The translations under genes were made by a program, and so were the position numbers. A stretch of DNA of 64,000 bases from Planctomycetota bacterium (lineage in GTDB: Bacteria; Planctomycetota; UBA1135; JADKAF01), in NCBI GenBank assembly GCA_016719295.1, contig JADKAF010000001.1:6200001-6264000 (forward strand), given 5' to 3'. The notes beneath the pieces were generated by a model that worked only from the letters and a program-made list of their open reading frames with translations, did no database searches and was not told the origin of the DNA. Positions 42,472 to 51,394 of the stretch are shown in pieces (position 1 is the stretch's first letter; every line of letters begins with the position of its first letter).

Positions 42472-42574
42472 GCGCGAACGGTACCATGCGCGCGCGGCGG
42501 AGTTCTCGCCTCAGTTGGCGTTCCGCGGCGACGATCGGGAGAGCGAGCCGCGCGCTGCGCTCGGGTGCGAGTCG

Positions 42575-43189
42575 ATGGAACGGAAGCAGCTCACGCGGAT
42601 CTCGAGGCGCCTCTCCTGGCTGCTCCGCCACGGCGCCCGAGAGACCGGCCTCGCGATGGACGCCGCCGGATGGGTCGCGGTCGAGGAGGTGCTGCGATTC
42701 CTCGCGCTGGAGCCCGCCGCGCTGCGGCAGGTGGTCGAGCAGGACGAGAAGTCGTGCCTGCAGTGGGTGGGGGATCGCTTGCGCGCCTGCCAAGGTCACA
42801 GCACCGCGGGCACACCGGTGACGGCCGGGGCGCTGGAGCAGAGCTGGCAGCCGTACGAAGGCCCCGGTCCGCTCTGGCATGGCACCTCGCTCGCAGCACT
42901 TCCGCAGATCGCTCGCGACGGTCTGCGCCCCATGGAGCGCACGCACGTGCATCTCGCCGCCGCGACCGAGAGCAAGGTGGGGAAGCGCGCGCAGGTCGAC
43001 GTGCTGCTGCGCGTGGATCTCTCGCGCCTCTACGCTCACGGCTTGCGGGTCTTCGCGAGCCCGAACGGCGTGCTGCTCGTGCGCTGCGTGCCCGCGGAGG
43101 CGATCACGGGGATCGCGAGCGTGAGCGCTGCGGCGCGGGAGCGGCATCACGCGCTGCTCCCGATGTTCGGGCTCGTCGCCGAGCAGTGA
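42575..43189 (+). CDS. kptA: RNA 2'-phosphotransferase (KptA/Tpt1)
   Basis: 204 residues from the ATG at 42575. Catalytic elements of the family are in order: RISRRLSWLLRHGARE (Arg-His), RACQGHSTAGT, LWHGTSLAALPQIARDGL and RTHVHLAAATESKVGKR, then a C-terminal NAD-binding part (GVLLVRCVPAEAI). The enzyme removes a 2'-phosphate from RNA using NAD, as after RNA ligation in eukaryotic tRNA splicing. Bacteria lack that splicing pathway, so kptA is generally linked to RNA repair. The neighbouring RlmL gene is also an RNA-modification gene, and the nucleotidyltransferase pair lies 7-8 kb away. Confidence 0.92.
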   Translation: MERKQLTRISRRLSWLLRHGARETGLAMDAAGWVAVEEVLRFLALEPAALRQVVEQDEKSCLQWVGDRLRACQGHSTAGTPVTAGALEQSWQPYEGPGPLWHGTSLAALPQIARDGLRPMERTHVHLAAATESKVGKRAQVDVLLRVDLSRLYAHGLRVFASPNGVLLVRCVPAEAITGIASVSAAARERHHALLPMFGLVAEQ

Positions 43190-43333
43190 ACTCCGCGACG
43201 CAGCGCTTCGCTCCGTAGCAAAGCCCATTCGAGCGCTCGGCGATCCGGCCGCAGGAGACGCTCATGCCTCCCCTGCGCATCGGGGATAGCATCGGCTGCG
43301 TACCCCAACGAGCCTCGGTCGGAGAGCTGCTTG

Positions 43334-43792
43334 ATGAACCTGCTGTGGCGCTTCGCGGTGGCGATCTCGTTCGCGTGGATGATCGTCTCGATCGGCTTCC
43401 TGGCGCTAGCTTGGCTCCTCGATCGAGCGTTTCCCGGGGGGAGTGGTGGAAGCGACCTGAAGATCCACTCGCTGCGGACGGACGATACGCCGAACGGCCC
43501 TCGTAGGCTCGCGCTCTCGGCCTACCGGAGCGGCGGGGGCGCTGCGGGGTGGACCTATCGGGAGCTGATCGTGTTCTCCTCTCGCGGTACCGGGGGCGAA
43601 GCCGACGGCGAAGAGGAGATGGAAGCTCAGGTGGCGGTGCGCGTGAGCGGACCTCCCGCCATTCGCTATCGCTGGGTCGGCGGCGTACTGGAGATCGACG
43701 AGAGCAGCGTCGTGTTCCACTCGGAGCAGGACTTCGTGCGCGAGCGGCTCGAGGAGATCGACGTCGAGGTCCGGTTGGTGAAGGCCTGGTAG
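43334..43792 (+). CDS. Small protein with N-terminal membrane anchor
   Basis: 152 residues from the ATG at 43334, 7 nt after GGAGAG. Residues 4-28 form one hydrophobic helix (FAVAISFAWMIVSIGFLAL). The rest is a soluble domain with beta character: LAWLLDRAFPGGSGG, RELIVFSSRG, AQVAVRVSGPPAIRYRWVG, GVLEIDESSVVFHSEQD. It is acidic in the middle (GEEEMEA). No family was recognised. The soluble part probably faces the periplasm. The spacing to the next, convergent gene is 43 bp. Confidence 0.7.
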   Translation: MNLLWRFAVAISFAWMIVSIGFLALAWLLDRAFPGGSGGSDLKIHSLRTDDTPNGPRRLALSAYRSGGGAAGWTYRELIVFSSRGTGGEADGEEEMEAQVAVRVSGPPAIRYRWVGGVLEIDESSVVFHSEQDFVRERLEEIDVEVRLVKAW

Positions 43793-43835
43793 CTGCTTCG
43801 ATCCGCGCCGGAGCGGGCGCACTCACGCGCTTCGC

Positions 43836-45458
43836 TCAGCTCCTCGGCAAGCGCAGCGACCAATCGCCCAGCACGCTCCAGAAGTACGTGCGTTTCCTGC
43901 CGATGTCGCCGCCCACCGCGTCCCACGTCGGTCCGGCGCGCTCGAGCTCGAAGTAGCGGCGCCAAGCATCTCCCATGCGGCCACCAGAACGCATGCAGTC
44001 GGCGAAGCCGCGCGGCTCGTCGTAGAAGACCTTGGCGCGGCCGAGGATCGCGACGGCGCCGCCGTGGAAGAGGATCGCCTCGGCGCCTTGATGGCGTCCG
44101 TAGTCGGGATGATCGAACGGGTGCTCCGCGGCGCCAGGCGGCGAGAGCGCTTGGCAGCCCGTGTGGACCCAGAGCGCGGGAGCGACCGCGATCTCCTTCG
44201 CGCGCAGCTCGCGCCAGAACTTGGCATCCACGCGCGTGCCTTCCTCGCCGGGACCGACGGCGCAGCCCCAAGGATCGCTGTGCGCACGCAGGGTGCGCAG
44301 GCTCGCCGGCTGCGCGAGCCAGGTGCGCAGCGCGGCGCGCGACGGCTGGCCGTTGAGATCGAGCAGCGAGCGATCGTAGGGACTCCACTCGGCGGCCGCG
44401 CCGACGAGCGAGTCGAAGCCGGAGCCGAGATCGCAAGCGAACGACGCAGGGTGATGTCCGTCGCCCCGCGGCTGCGTTCGATACGCGTGATTGGCCTGCA
44501 GAGCCTCGACGAGCAGCGCGCGCTCCGCGGCGAGATCGCGCGCGTTGCCGCGCGCATCGAGGCGCGAGATCGCGAGATCGGGCAGCGCGAGAGGATTGGG
44601 TGCGGCGGCATCGGGAGCACTGCACTCCGCGTCGCGCGCGACGTCGAGGGTGCGCACGTGCAGCGCACGCACCGCGCCGTCGTCGCCGAGGAGCTCCACC
44701 GCGTCGAAGGCGCCGTCGTTCACGTGGAAGAAGTCGCGGCAGACGAGGGAGCCGCGCTCGGCATCCGCGGCGCGACCGCCGCGCTCCGGAACGCCGCCGG
44801 GGAACGCCGCGGCCAAGGTCGCGAGCCGCGTCGGCGCTTCGAAGTAGAGCGACTCCCATGCGCCGTCGAGATCGGCGAGCACCAAGTCGCAGCGCTCGGC
44901 GACGATCTCGGGGACGACGCGCAGCCACGGCACCGCACCCAGCTCGCGTCGCTGCTCGCCGGAGCCCAGGACCAGCGGGTCGTCGCGGCGCCAAGCGCAG
45001 GTGCGCACGAGCAGCGCATCGGGGAAGTGGCCGAGCAGGAGCGCGCCGCGCAGGCTCGCGTCCGCGCTCCGCGCCGCGCGCAGCAGCTCGCGGAGCGCCA
45101 GCACGTAGCTTCCATCGCGATGGCCCTCGGAAGGCGCCAGCTCGATCGCATACGCGCGCGGCCGCAGCCCTTCGCTCGCCCAATCGGCGCAGAGCACCTC
45201 GAGCTGCGCGCGCAGCGGAGCGGCCTCGTTGCCCGCGAGCAGGCGCGCCTCGATGAGCAAGAGCGCGAGCTCGCCGGTGGCGCGCTCGGATGCGAGCGGC
45301 AGCGGCTCGACCTTCACGAGCTCCACGCGACCGTCGCCATCTCGGTCGTAGCCGGAGAAGCGGCGCGCGAGCTCGTCGTCGCCGTGGGCCCGTCCGGCCG
45401 TGGGGAGCATCGTGAGTGCGGCGGTGCCGGTGAGAATCCAGGGAGCGAGGTGCAGCAT
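43836..45458 (-). CDS. Secreted protein of unknown function with EF-hand-like loop
   Basis: 540 residues from the ATG at 45458. The signal peptide ends TAGRAHGDD. A calcium-loop-like motif YDRDGDGRVELVKVE lies near residues 37-51. The rest has the alternating pattern of a caspase/gingipain-like or Rossmann-like fold: RGALLLGHFPDALLVR, DLVLADLDGAWESLYFEAP, LAISRLDARGNARDLAAER, VAPALWVHTGCQALSPPG and QGAEAILFHGGAVAILGRA. A His and a Cys sit where a C25-like peptidase dyad might be, but this is speculative. Nine Cys residues are present. Homologues would be needed to name it. Confidence 0.7.
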   Translation of the reverse strand: MLHLAPWILTGTAALTMLPTAGRAHGDDELARRFSGYDRDGDGRVELVKVEPLPLASERATGELALLLIEARLLAGNEAAPLRAQLEVLCADWASEGLRPRAYAIELAPSEGHRDGSYVLALRELLRAARSADASLRGALLLGHFPDALLVRTCAWRRDDPLVLGSGEQRRELGAVPWLRVVPEIVAERCDLVLADLDGAWESLYFEAPTRLATLAAAFPGGVPERGGRAADAERGSLVCRDFFHVNDGAFDAVELLGDDGAVRALHVRTLDVARDAECSAPDAAAPNPLALPDLAISRLDARGNARDLAAERALLVEALQANHAYRTQPRGDGHHPASFACDLGSGFDSLVGAAAEWSPYDRSLLDLNGQPSRAALRTWLAQPASLRTLRAHSDPWGCAVGPGEEGTRVDAKFWRELRAKEIAVAPALWVHTGCQALSPPGAAEHPFDHPDYGRHQGAEAILFHGGAVAILGRAKVFYDEPRGFADCMRSGGRMGDAWRRYFELERAGPTWDAVGGDIGRKRTYFWSVLGDWSLRLPRS

Positions 45459-45740
45459 CGCGAGCGAGTCTCGGTGCAGAGCCAGGCTTCGTCCAGCGCG
45501 TACGAGCTTGGCTCTGGGCTTCTCGCTGGCGCAGGCTCTTGGGGGCGAGGATCGGATGTCGAACGATCCAGGAGCCAGGAACGCCGAAGGCTCTCGGCTG
45601 ACCTCACCCCTTCGCGCGTCTCGCCTTGCTCGTTCACGTAACGCGTCGAGGCTGCGACGCCGCGACGCCGCGACGCGAGAACGAAACTCGATCCCGGTAC
45701 GAACCCGAACCTTCGGACCCGAGTTCCGCGACGGCCGCTC
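45459..45740. other. Intergenic region upstream of the RAYT element
   Basis: 282 bp with no convincing gene, holding the promoter side of the secreted gene ending at 43836. It contains short GCGACGCC direct repeats near 45655-45680. It is followed by the left inverted repeat of the transposase element. Confidence 0.5.
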
Positions 45741-46035
45741 CGCCAGCCCTCCGGCGATGCAAGCGCCGCGCCCGCCGCGCGTGACGGACGTCGAAGGACA
45801 TGGTGCGTCGAAGCGCGTTCGGAGCCTCATGCAATTGGAGCTCGAGCGCGGCGGTCACGTCGCTTGCGTCGCCTCCGGATGCGGCTCCGCTGGGTCGATA
45901 GACTTCGGGAGCCGTTTCGGAGCCCGCGAAGGCGGGGGCTCCGAAACTCATGCTTGCGGGGGCGGACGGAGCGTCGACGCGAGTACCGGCTCGAGGGACA
46001 TGCGGTTCCGCGCCCGCGCGGCGGTAGGGAGACAG
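45741..46035 (+). repeat. Left inverted repeat of the RAYT element
   Basis: Pairs with 46910-47213 in reverse orientation. The best conserved core is a hairpin whose 11-nt arm TTTCGGAGCCC is at 45915-45925 and whose complement ends at 45946. The flank GTCGATAGACTTCGGGAGCC also matches. Outside the core, identity is lower, estimated by eye at 75-80%. Confidence 0.75.
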
Positions 46036-46183
46036 CGCGGTTCTGCTGCGCAGCGAGATCGGGAAAGGGCAACCTAGCTCTATCAAGTTTCCGACTTTCT
46101 AGGAAACCAACTGCGGCGCCTCTGCGTTCTATGTGCTGGAACGAGATCCGGGATGAGAAGCCGTACGGGGCAGAGGAAGACGT

Positions 46184-47212
46184 ATGCGTCGCAAGGATCG
46201 ACAGCTCGTGCTCGACTTCCATCAGCATGGTGGGAAGCGCAAGGGGGCTGGACGGAAGCCGAAAGGTGCTGAGGCCGGGATGCCGCATCATCAGCGCTCG
46301 GCGAAGAAGCGCGGCGAGCCGTTGCACATCACCGTGAGGCTTGCGGAGGGCCTACCGTCGTTGCGCCGAGGTGACGCTCTGAAGCTCGTGCTCGCCGCGC
46401 TCAGCGCGAGCAGCGATCGCCACGGGATGCGGATCATCCACTACTCCGTACAGGGGAATCACCTGCACCTCCTCGTCGAAGCCGACGATCGCCCGTGCGT
46501 CGCACGCGGCATGAACGCGCTGCTGAGCCCGCTCGCGCGCGCGTTGAACAAGCTGTGGGGCCGCAGCGGCAAGGTGTTTCCCGACCGCTATCACGACGAG
46601 GTGATCTCGACGCCGGCGCAAGCGCGAAGTGCGTTGCGATACGTGCTCCAGAACGGCAAGAAGCACGGTGTCGTGCCGCGCAGCTCGATCGACCTCTGCT
46701 CGAGTTCGCCCGTGTTCGAGGGCTGGAAGGAACGCCCATCGATTCCCGCGACTCCGAACGTGGCCATCGTCGCACCTGCCTCTACGTGGCTGCTTACCGC
46801 CGGCTGGCGTCGCCATGGCCTGCTCGACATCGACGAGCTGCCGCTCACCAAGCACGCTGGACGATCTCGAGGGAACCCCGCGCATGCAAGACGCGGAAGC
46901 TCTCGCGGATCCTCACGGATCGGCCGCCGCGCGGGCGCGGAACCGCGTGTCCCTCGAGGCGGTACTCGCGGTGACGATCCGATCGCACTCGCAAACATGA
47001 GTTTCGGAGCCCCCGCCTTCGCGGGCTCCGAAACGGCGCACGAAGTCTATCGACGAAGCGGAGCCGCGCCCGCAGGCGCAGCAAGCGACGTGAATGACGC
47101 GCTCCGCTCCGTATCTCTTGCTCGCTCCGAATGCGCGTCGACGCTCGAACACCACCGACTCGTGACGCTCGCGTCGGGCGCGGCGCTTGCTTCGCCGGAG
47201 GGCCGGGCGTAG
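46184..47212 (+). CDS. REP-associated tyrosine transposase (RAYT, Y1/HUH) with repeat-encoded C-terminal extension
   Basis: 342 residues from the ATG at 46184. The N-terminus has the usual RAYT opening (HGGKRKGAGRKPKG). The HUH site is YSVQGNHLHLLVEAD near residue 90 (His-X-His), and the tyrosine helix is SALRYVLQNGKKHG near residue 150. The domain ends normally at about residue 222 (TAGWRRHGLLDIDELP). The final 115 residues are translated from the right inverted repeat, so the gene has lost its original stop and reads into repeat DNA. RAYTs cleave single-stranded REP hairpins and have been linked to their spread. Whether the extended protein works is unknown. Confidence 0.9.
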   Translation: MRRKDRQLVLDFHQHGGKRKGAGRKPKGAEAGMPHHQRSAKKRGEPLHITVRLAEGLPSLRRGDALKLVLAALSASSDRHGMRIIHYSVQGNHLHLLVEADDRPCVARGMNALLSPLARALNKLWGRSGKVFPDRYHDEVISTPAQARSALRYVLQNGKKHGVVPRSSIDLCSSSPVFEGWKERPSIPATPNVAIVAPASTWLLTAGWRRHGLLDIDELPLTKHAGRSRGNPAHARRGSSRGSSRIGRRAGAEPRVPRGGTRGDDPIALANMSFGAPAFAGSETAHEVYRRSGAAPAGAASDVNDALRSVSLARSECASTLEHHRLVTLASGAALASPEGRA

Positions 47213-47213
47213 C
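46910..47213 (-). repeat. Right inverted repeat of the RAYT element
   Basis: Reverse-complement partner of 45741-46035. The hairpin copy is at 47002-47033 (arm TTTCGGAGCCC, complement GGGCTCCGAAA). It overlaps the 3' end of the transposase frame. Confidence 0.75.
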
Positions 47214-47789
47214 GCATGCGCGGTCTTGCTTCCTGTCGCCTCTCGCTACTCGCTTCACGCCTTCACACACACACACACACTCTCTCTCTCTCTCTCTCTC
47301 TCTCGCATCGCGCGCCACGTCGTCGAGCCGTGGTCGCCATCCCCTGCCGCGCACACCGACGCGCTGCACGACGAGCACGGGGCACCCGTGCTGCGTTCGC
47401 TCCAGGAGAGCGGGCAGCCGCGATGCCGGGCGAGGCGCACGCTCCTGTCGCGCCTTGGCGCGATGCGGTGAGGGCGGTGGATGGTGCGGCTCCGCGGAGC
47501 CGTACGAGATCCGCGGCGAGATGTCGTGGTTCCCGAGCTGAGCGCGCGCACGCGACCAGGCCGACCGGCCCCAGCAGGGTGCACGTCTCCGCCTGCGGTT
47601 CGGATCGCCGCTCTGGCGCGGCGCGCCGCTGCGGACGCGGGCCTCGCGCGCTCCATGAGGTCGATGGGGCCGATCTCGGAGCCGAGCGGAAGGCGTCTGG
47701 AGGAGAAGTTCCGAAAGACCTCGCGCGCGCTCGAGCGGTACGATGCGCCGACCGCACGAGCCCTCACTCGGGCGCGAGCACGATCGACC
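47214..47789. other. Non-coding region between RAYT and kinase operon
   Basis: 576 bp without a convincing gene. It holds the CA/TC microsatellite and the likely promoter of the kinase operon. The open frame running into the kinase from 47481 is basic and low-complexity with no domain, so it is not taken as coding. Confidence 0.5.
47264..47304. repeat. Compound dinucleotide microsatellite, (CA)n then (TC)n
   Basis: About eight CA units (47264-47280) are followed by about twelve TC units (47281-47304). Such tracts are rare in a GC-rich bacterial genome. It lies 51 bp after the transposase element and about 490 bp upstream of the kinase start. Confidence 0.95.
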
Positions 47790-50609
47790 ATGGACGAGCG
47801 ACGACCCGAGCCCCGCGGCGAGCGCGCGGACCTGCGCGACTTGGTCGCCCAATGCCTCTCGCGCATGGACCGCGAGGGCGAAGGCGCGCTCGAGGCGCTC
47901 TGCGCCGAGCATCCGTCCGAGGCCGCGGAGCTGCGCGGAGCGCTCGCGCGCCTCGGGGGGCTCGGCCTCGTCGCCGAGCAGGCCGCGCCGCAGGACGCGA
48001 TGCCCGAGGAGCTCGGCGAGTTCGAGCTCGTGCGGAAGATCGGCGAGGGCGGGATGGGCGTCGTGTATCTGGCGCGCCAGAAGAGCCTGCAGCGCGAGGT
48101 CGCGCTGAAGCTGATCCGCCCCGATCGCTTGGGCCTCGGCATCTCGCGCGAGCGCTTCGTGCGCGAGATCGAGACGATCGCGCGGCTCTCGCATCCGGGC
48201 ATCGTGCCGATCTATGCGGCGGGGGAGGAGCGCGGCGTCCCGTACTACGCGATGGAGCTCCTCTCCGGCTCGACGCTCGAAGAGGTGATCGAGCGCGTGG
48301 GGGGGAAGCGCGAGCGGGGGCTCTCGGGCAGCGATCTCTACGCGGCCGTGCGCGCGGCCGACGAGGCCGCCGATGCGGCGGAGCGAGTCGCCGAAGGCTG
48401 GTTCTCCGCGAGCTGGACGGAGCTCGCGCTGCGGATCGCGCTGCAGGTCGCCGAAGCCCTGCAGCACGCGCACGAGCGCGGCGTGCTGCATCGCGACGTG
48501 AAGCCCTCGAACGTGATGCTGACGCGCGATGGCCGCGCCCTGCTGCTCGACTTCGGGCTCGCGACGCGCGAGGACGCGCAGAAGCTCACGCGCTCGGGGA
48601 CCGCGGTCGGCTCGCTGCCGTACATGGCGCCGGAGCAGCACCGCGCCGAGGAGCTCGATGCGCGCACCGATGTCTATGCGCTCGGGCTCCTGCTCTACGA
48701 GCTGCTGACGCTGCGCTCCCCGTACCTCGGCGCCTCTGCCGAGGAGACGCGGCGCCGCGTGCTGGACGGCGCCGCGGAGCCGATTCGCAAGTGCAACCCC
48801 GCCGTGCCCTGGGACGTGCAGACGGTGTGCGCGAAGGCGATGGACCGGGAGCCCGCGCGGCGCTATCCGAGCATGGCCGCGCTCGCCTCCGATCTGCGCA
48901 GCCTCCTCGAGCTGCGCCCGATCGCCGCGGCGCCGCCGTCGCGTTGGCTGCTCGCGCAGCGCTGGGCGCAGCGCCGGCCCGCCGCGGCCGCCGCGCTCGC
49001 GATCGCCTCCCTCGCGCTGCTCGCCGGGATCCCGCTCTTCCTGTGGAACGACTGGCGCTACCGGCGCGAGATCGAGCACGAGCGCGACGTCGCCGTGTTC
49101 GAGCGCGGGCGCGCGGAGACGAACGCCAAGCGCGCCGACGAGCAACGCCAGCTGGCGGAGGCGAACGCGAGACGCGCGGATGAGCAGAAGCAGCTCGCGG
49201 TGGCGAATCAAGCGCGCGCCGAAGCGCAGGCGGCGCGCGCCGCGGCCGTGCTCGCCTTCCAGCGGCGCATGTTCCGCTCCGCGGATCCCGGGGAGAACGG
49301 GCGCGAGGTGAAGGTCGTCGAGCTGCTGCGGATGGCGGCGCTCGAAGCGGACAGCGGCTACGCGGGGCAGCCCGAGGTCGAAGCCGCAGTGCGTCTCTCG
49401 CTCGGCGAGACCTTCGCCGCGCTGTCGCTGCTCGACGAAGCCGAGCAGCAGCTCCGCGCGGCGCTCGCGCTGCTCGACAGCGTCGAGGGAGCGGAGCCGC
49501 GCGACCGAGCGGAGCTCGAGTTCCAGCTCGGTCGCGTGCGCTTCAGCCAGGATCAGCTCGAGGAAGCGGAGCGCCTGCTGGAGAGCGCGCGTGCGAGCTA
49601 TGTGGCTGCCGAGGGCGAGGGCTCGCGCAACGCGGCGACGGTGGAGCTCGAGCTCGCGTCCCTGATGCGCGCGCGAGGCAAGGTGAACGAAGCGCTCGCC
49701 CGCGTCGCCGCCGTCTGCGAGCGCTTGGACCGCACCCTCGGCGACGGCGATCGCGCGACGCTGGACGCCTGGGGCCAGTACGGTCAGCTCCTCGCGCTCG
49801 CGGGGCAGCAAACGCGCGCCGAGCAGGTGCTCCGCGAGACGATCGCGAAGAAGCAGAAGCTCTTCTCACCCGAGAGCCCCGATCTCCTCGTCACCCGGAT
49901 CAACCTGGCCACCGTGCTCTACCAGCTCGAGCAGCACGCGGAGGCGCACGCGCTGGCGAAGGAGGTGCGCGCGATCCAGGAGCGCGTGCTTGGGCCGGAC
50001 CACGCGCACACGCTGGTCTCGCTGAGCACCGAAGCGACGACGCTCGGCGAGCTGAAGGACCTCGCCGGCGCTGCCAAGCTGGAGCGCGATCTCTGGGATC
50101 GCCGCTCTCGCGTGCTCGGCCCCGACCACGCCGACACGCTGCGCTCCGGAGGGAACCTCGCGAGCACCTTGGCCGGCCTCGGTGAGGACGCGGAGTCCGA
50201 GCGCATCACGCGCGAGGTCCTGGAGAAGCGCTTGCGCGTGCTCGGTCCCGAGCATTGGGAGACCGGAGCCTCCCACAATCACCTGGCCAGCTTGCTCCAG
50301 AAGCGCAGCGACTTCGCCGCGGCCCACGAGCATCTCGTCCGCGCCGTCGCCTGCGCGCGCGCTTCGTTCGGCGGCGAGCACTGGATCGTCGGAGCGTTCC
50401 TGAACAACCTCGGCCGCTGCGAGACGAACCTCGCCCGCTTCGACGAGGCCGAGCGCTCGCTGCTCGAGGCGCACGCGGTGCTCGAGAAGGTCCTGCCGGC
50501 CGGCCACGCGCGGATCCACAGCGCGATCCGGAACCTCGTCGCGCTCTACGAGAAGAGCGGCGACGCGGAGCAGCGCGCGGCGTGGGCCGCGAAGCTGCCG
50601 CCGAAGTGA
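47790..50609 (+). CDS. Serine/threonine protein kinase with membrane helix and TPR array
   Basis: 939 residues from the ATG at 47790. The kinase domain has the Gly loop IGEGGMGVVYLA (84-95), Lys107 in VALKLIR, HRDVKPSN (234-241) and DFGLAT (254-259), so it should be active. A 20-residue insert (EAADAAERVAEGWFSASW) separates the lobes. A single transmembrane helix lies near 405-425 (LAIASLALLAGIPLFLW), then a coiled coil with near-repeats (RADEQRQLAEANAR). The C-terminal part is TPR repeats of the tetratricopeptide/Kinesin-light-chain type, for example VLGPDHADTLRSGGNLAST. The TPR part should face the outside and sense a ligand. It overlaps the next gene by 4 bp. Confidence 0.92.
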   Translation: MDERRPEPRGERADLRDLVAQCLSRMDREGEGALEALCAEHPSEAAELRGALARLGGLGLVAEQAAPQDAMPEELGEFELVRKIGEGGMGVVYLARQKSLQREVALKLIRPDRLGLGISRERFVREIETIARLSHPGIVPIYAAGEERGVPYYAMELLSGSTLEEVIERVGGKRERGLSGSDLYAAVRAADEAADAAERVAEGWFSASWTELALRIALQVAEALQHAHERGVLHRDVKPSNVMLTRDGRALLLDFGLATREDAQKLTRSGTAVGSLPYMAPEQHRAEELDARTDVYALGLLLYELLTLRSPYLGASAEETRRRVLDGAAEPIRKCNPAVPWDVQTVCAKAMDREPARRYPSMAALASDLRSLLELRPIAAAPPSRWLLAQRWAQRRPAAAAALAIASLALLAGIPLFLWNDWRYRREIEHERDVAVFERGRAETNAKRADEQRQLAEANARRADEQKQLAVANQARAEAQAARAAAVLAFQRRMFRSADPGENGREVKVVELLRMAALEADSGYAGQPEVEAAVRLSLGETFAALSLLDEAEQQLRAALALLDSVEGAEPRDRAELEFQLGRVRFSQDQLEEAERLLESARASYVAAEGEGSRNAATVELELASLMRARGKVNEALARVAAVCERLDRTLGDGDRATLDAWGQYGQLLALAGQQTRAEQVLRETIAKKQKLFSPESPDLLVTRINLATVLYQLEQHAEAHALAKEVRAIQERVLGPDHAHTLVSLSTEATTLGELKDLAGAAKLERDLWDRRSRVLGPDHADTLRSGGNLASTLAGLGEDAESERITREVLEKRLRVLGPEHWETGASHNHLASLLQKRSDFAAAHEHLVRAVACARASFGGEHWIVGAFLNNLGRCETNLARFDEAERSLLEAHAVLEKVLPAGHARIHSAIRNLVALYEKSGDAEQRAAWAAKLPPK

Positions 50610-51394
50610 GCGCCCCGAGCACGCATCCCGCCTGGTCGCTGCTCGACCGCGCGGCGCTCGAGGCGATCGCGCGCCGCGGACCGACCCCGATCTTCGCGAC
50701 GGTGAGCGGCGCGCATCTCTACGGCTTCGCCTCGCCGGACAGCGACGTCGATCTCCGCGGGGCGTTCCTGCTGCCGGTGCGCGCCTTCCTCGGGCTGCGG
50801 GCGCCTCAGGAGACGCTCGCGCTCGAGGAGCGCGGCGCGTTCGAGCTCGATTGGGTCGCGCACGACCTGCGGAAGTTCGTGCGCATGCTCACGCAGCACA
50901 ACGGGTATGTCCTAGAGCAGCTCTACTCGCCGCTGGTCGTGATCGCGACGCCGCCCTTCCTCGAGCTGCGGGAGCTCGCACGCGGCTGCATCACCCGGCC
51001 GACGGCGCGGCATTACCAGGGCTTCGCGCGCGGACGGCGGAAGCGCTTGCGCGAGCCCGCGCCTACGGTGAAGCACCTCCTCTACGCCTACCGCGTGCTG
51101 CTCTCTGGCATCCATTTGATGCGCTGCGGCGAGGTGCTCGCCGATGTGAACGAGCTGAACCGCGTGTTTGGGATCGCCGCGATCGAGGAGCTCGTAGCGC
51201 GGAAGTCCGCGGGCGCGGAGCAGCTCTTGCTCGGCGACGGCGAGCTCGCGCTACACGAGCGCGCCCTCGACGCGCTGGAGGAGGAGCTCGAGCGCGCGCA
51301 CGCGCAGAGCGCCCTCCCCGAAGAGCCGCGCGATGTCCCCGCGCTGGAGGACTTCGTCGTGCGCACGCGCCTCTCGGCCGAGGCCCACTCATGA
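50606..51394 (+). CDS. RlaP-type nucleotidyltransferase 1 (polymerase beta superfamily)
   Basis: 262 residues from a GTG at 50606, which overlaps the kinase stop (GTGA). The polymerase-beta core is VSGAHLYGFASPDSDVDLR (Asp-X-Asp metal site). The rest has HDLRKFVRMLTQHNGYVLE and KHLLYAYRVLLSGIHLMR, as in the COG3541/RlaP group often found in RNA repair operons. It should add a nucleotide to an RNA or protein. The next gene, overlapping by 4 bp, is a divergent homologue, so the two may form a heterodimer or act in sequence (inference). Confidence 0.85.
   Translation: MSAPSTHPAWSLLDRAALEAIARRGPTPIFATVSGAHLYGFASPDSDVDLRGAFLLPVRAFLGLRAPQETLALEERGAFELDWVAHDLRKFVRMLTQHNGYVLEQLYSPLVVIATPPFLELRELARGCITRPTARHYQGFARGRRKRLREPAPTVKHLLYAYRVLLSGIHLMRCGEVLADVNELNRVFGIAAIEELVARKSAGAEQLLLGDGELALHERALDALEEELERAHAQSALPEEPRDVPALEDFVVRTRLSAEAHS

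Larger units (their letters stand above)
45741..47213. mobile_element. RAYT element (REPtron-like): transposase between inverted repeats
   Basis: A Y1/HUH transposase of the REP-associated group lies between two imperfect inverted repeats of about 290 bp. The pairing is visible in DNA and in translation: the minus frame of the left copy gives MSFGAPAFAGSETAPEVYR, and the plus frame of the right copy gives MSFGAPAFAGSETAHEVYR. No target-site duplication is visible. The repeats hold perfect-stem hairpins at 45915-45946 and 47002-47033. Confidence 0.8.

Noticed and set aside
45634..46086. Minus-strand frame of 150 residues near the RAYT
   Set aside because: It is the translated left inverted repeat; it matches the repeat-encoded tail of the transposase and shows no independent signal.
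47264..47304. Repeat array as CRISPR
   Set aside because: Simple dinucleotide tract without spacers; no cas genes nearby.
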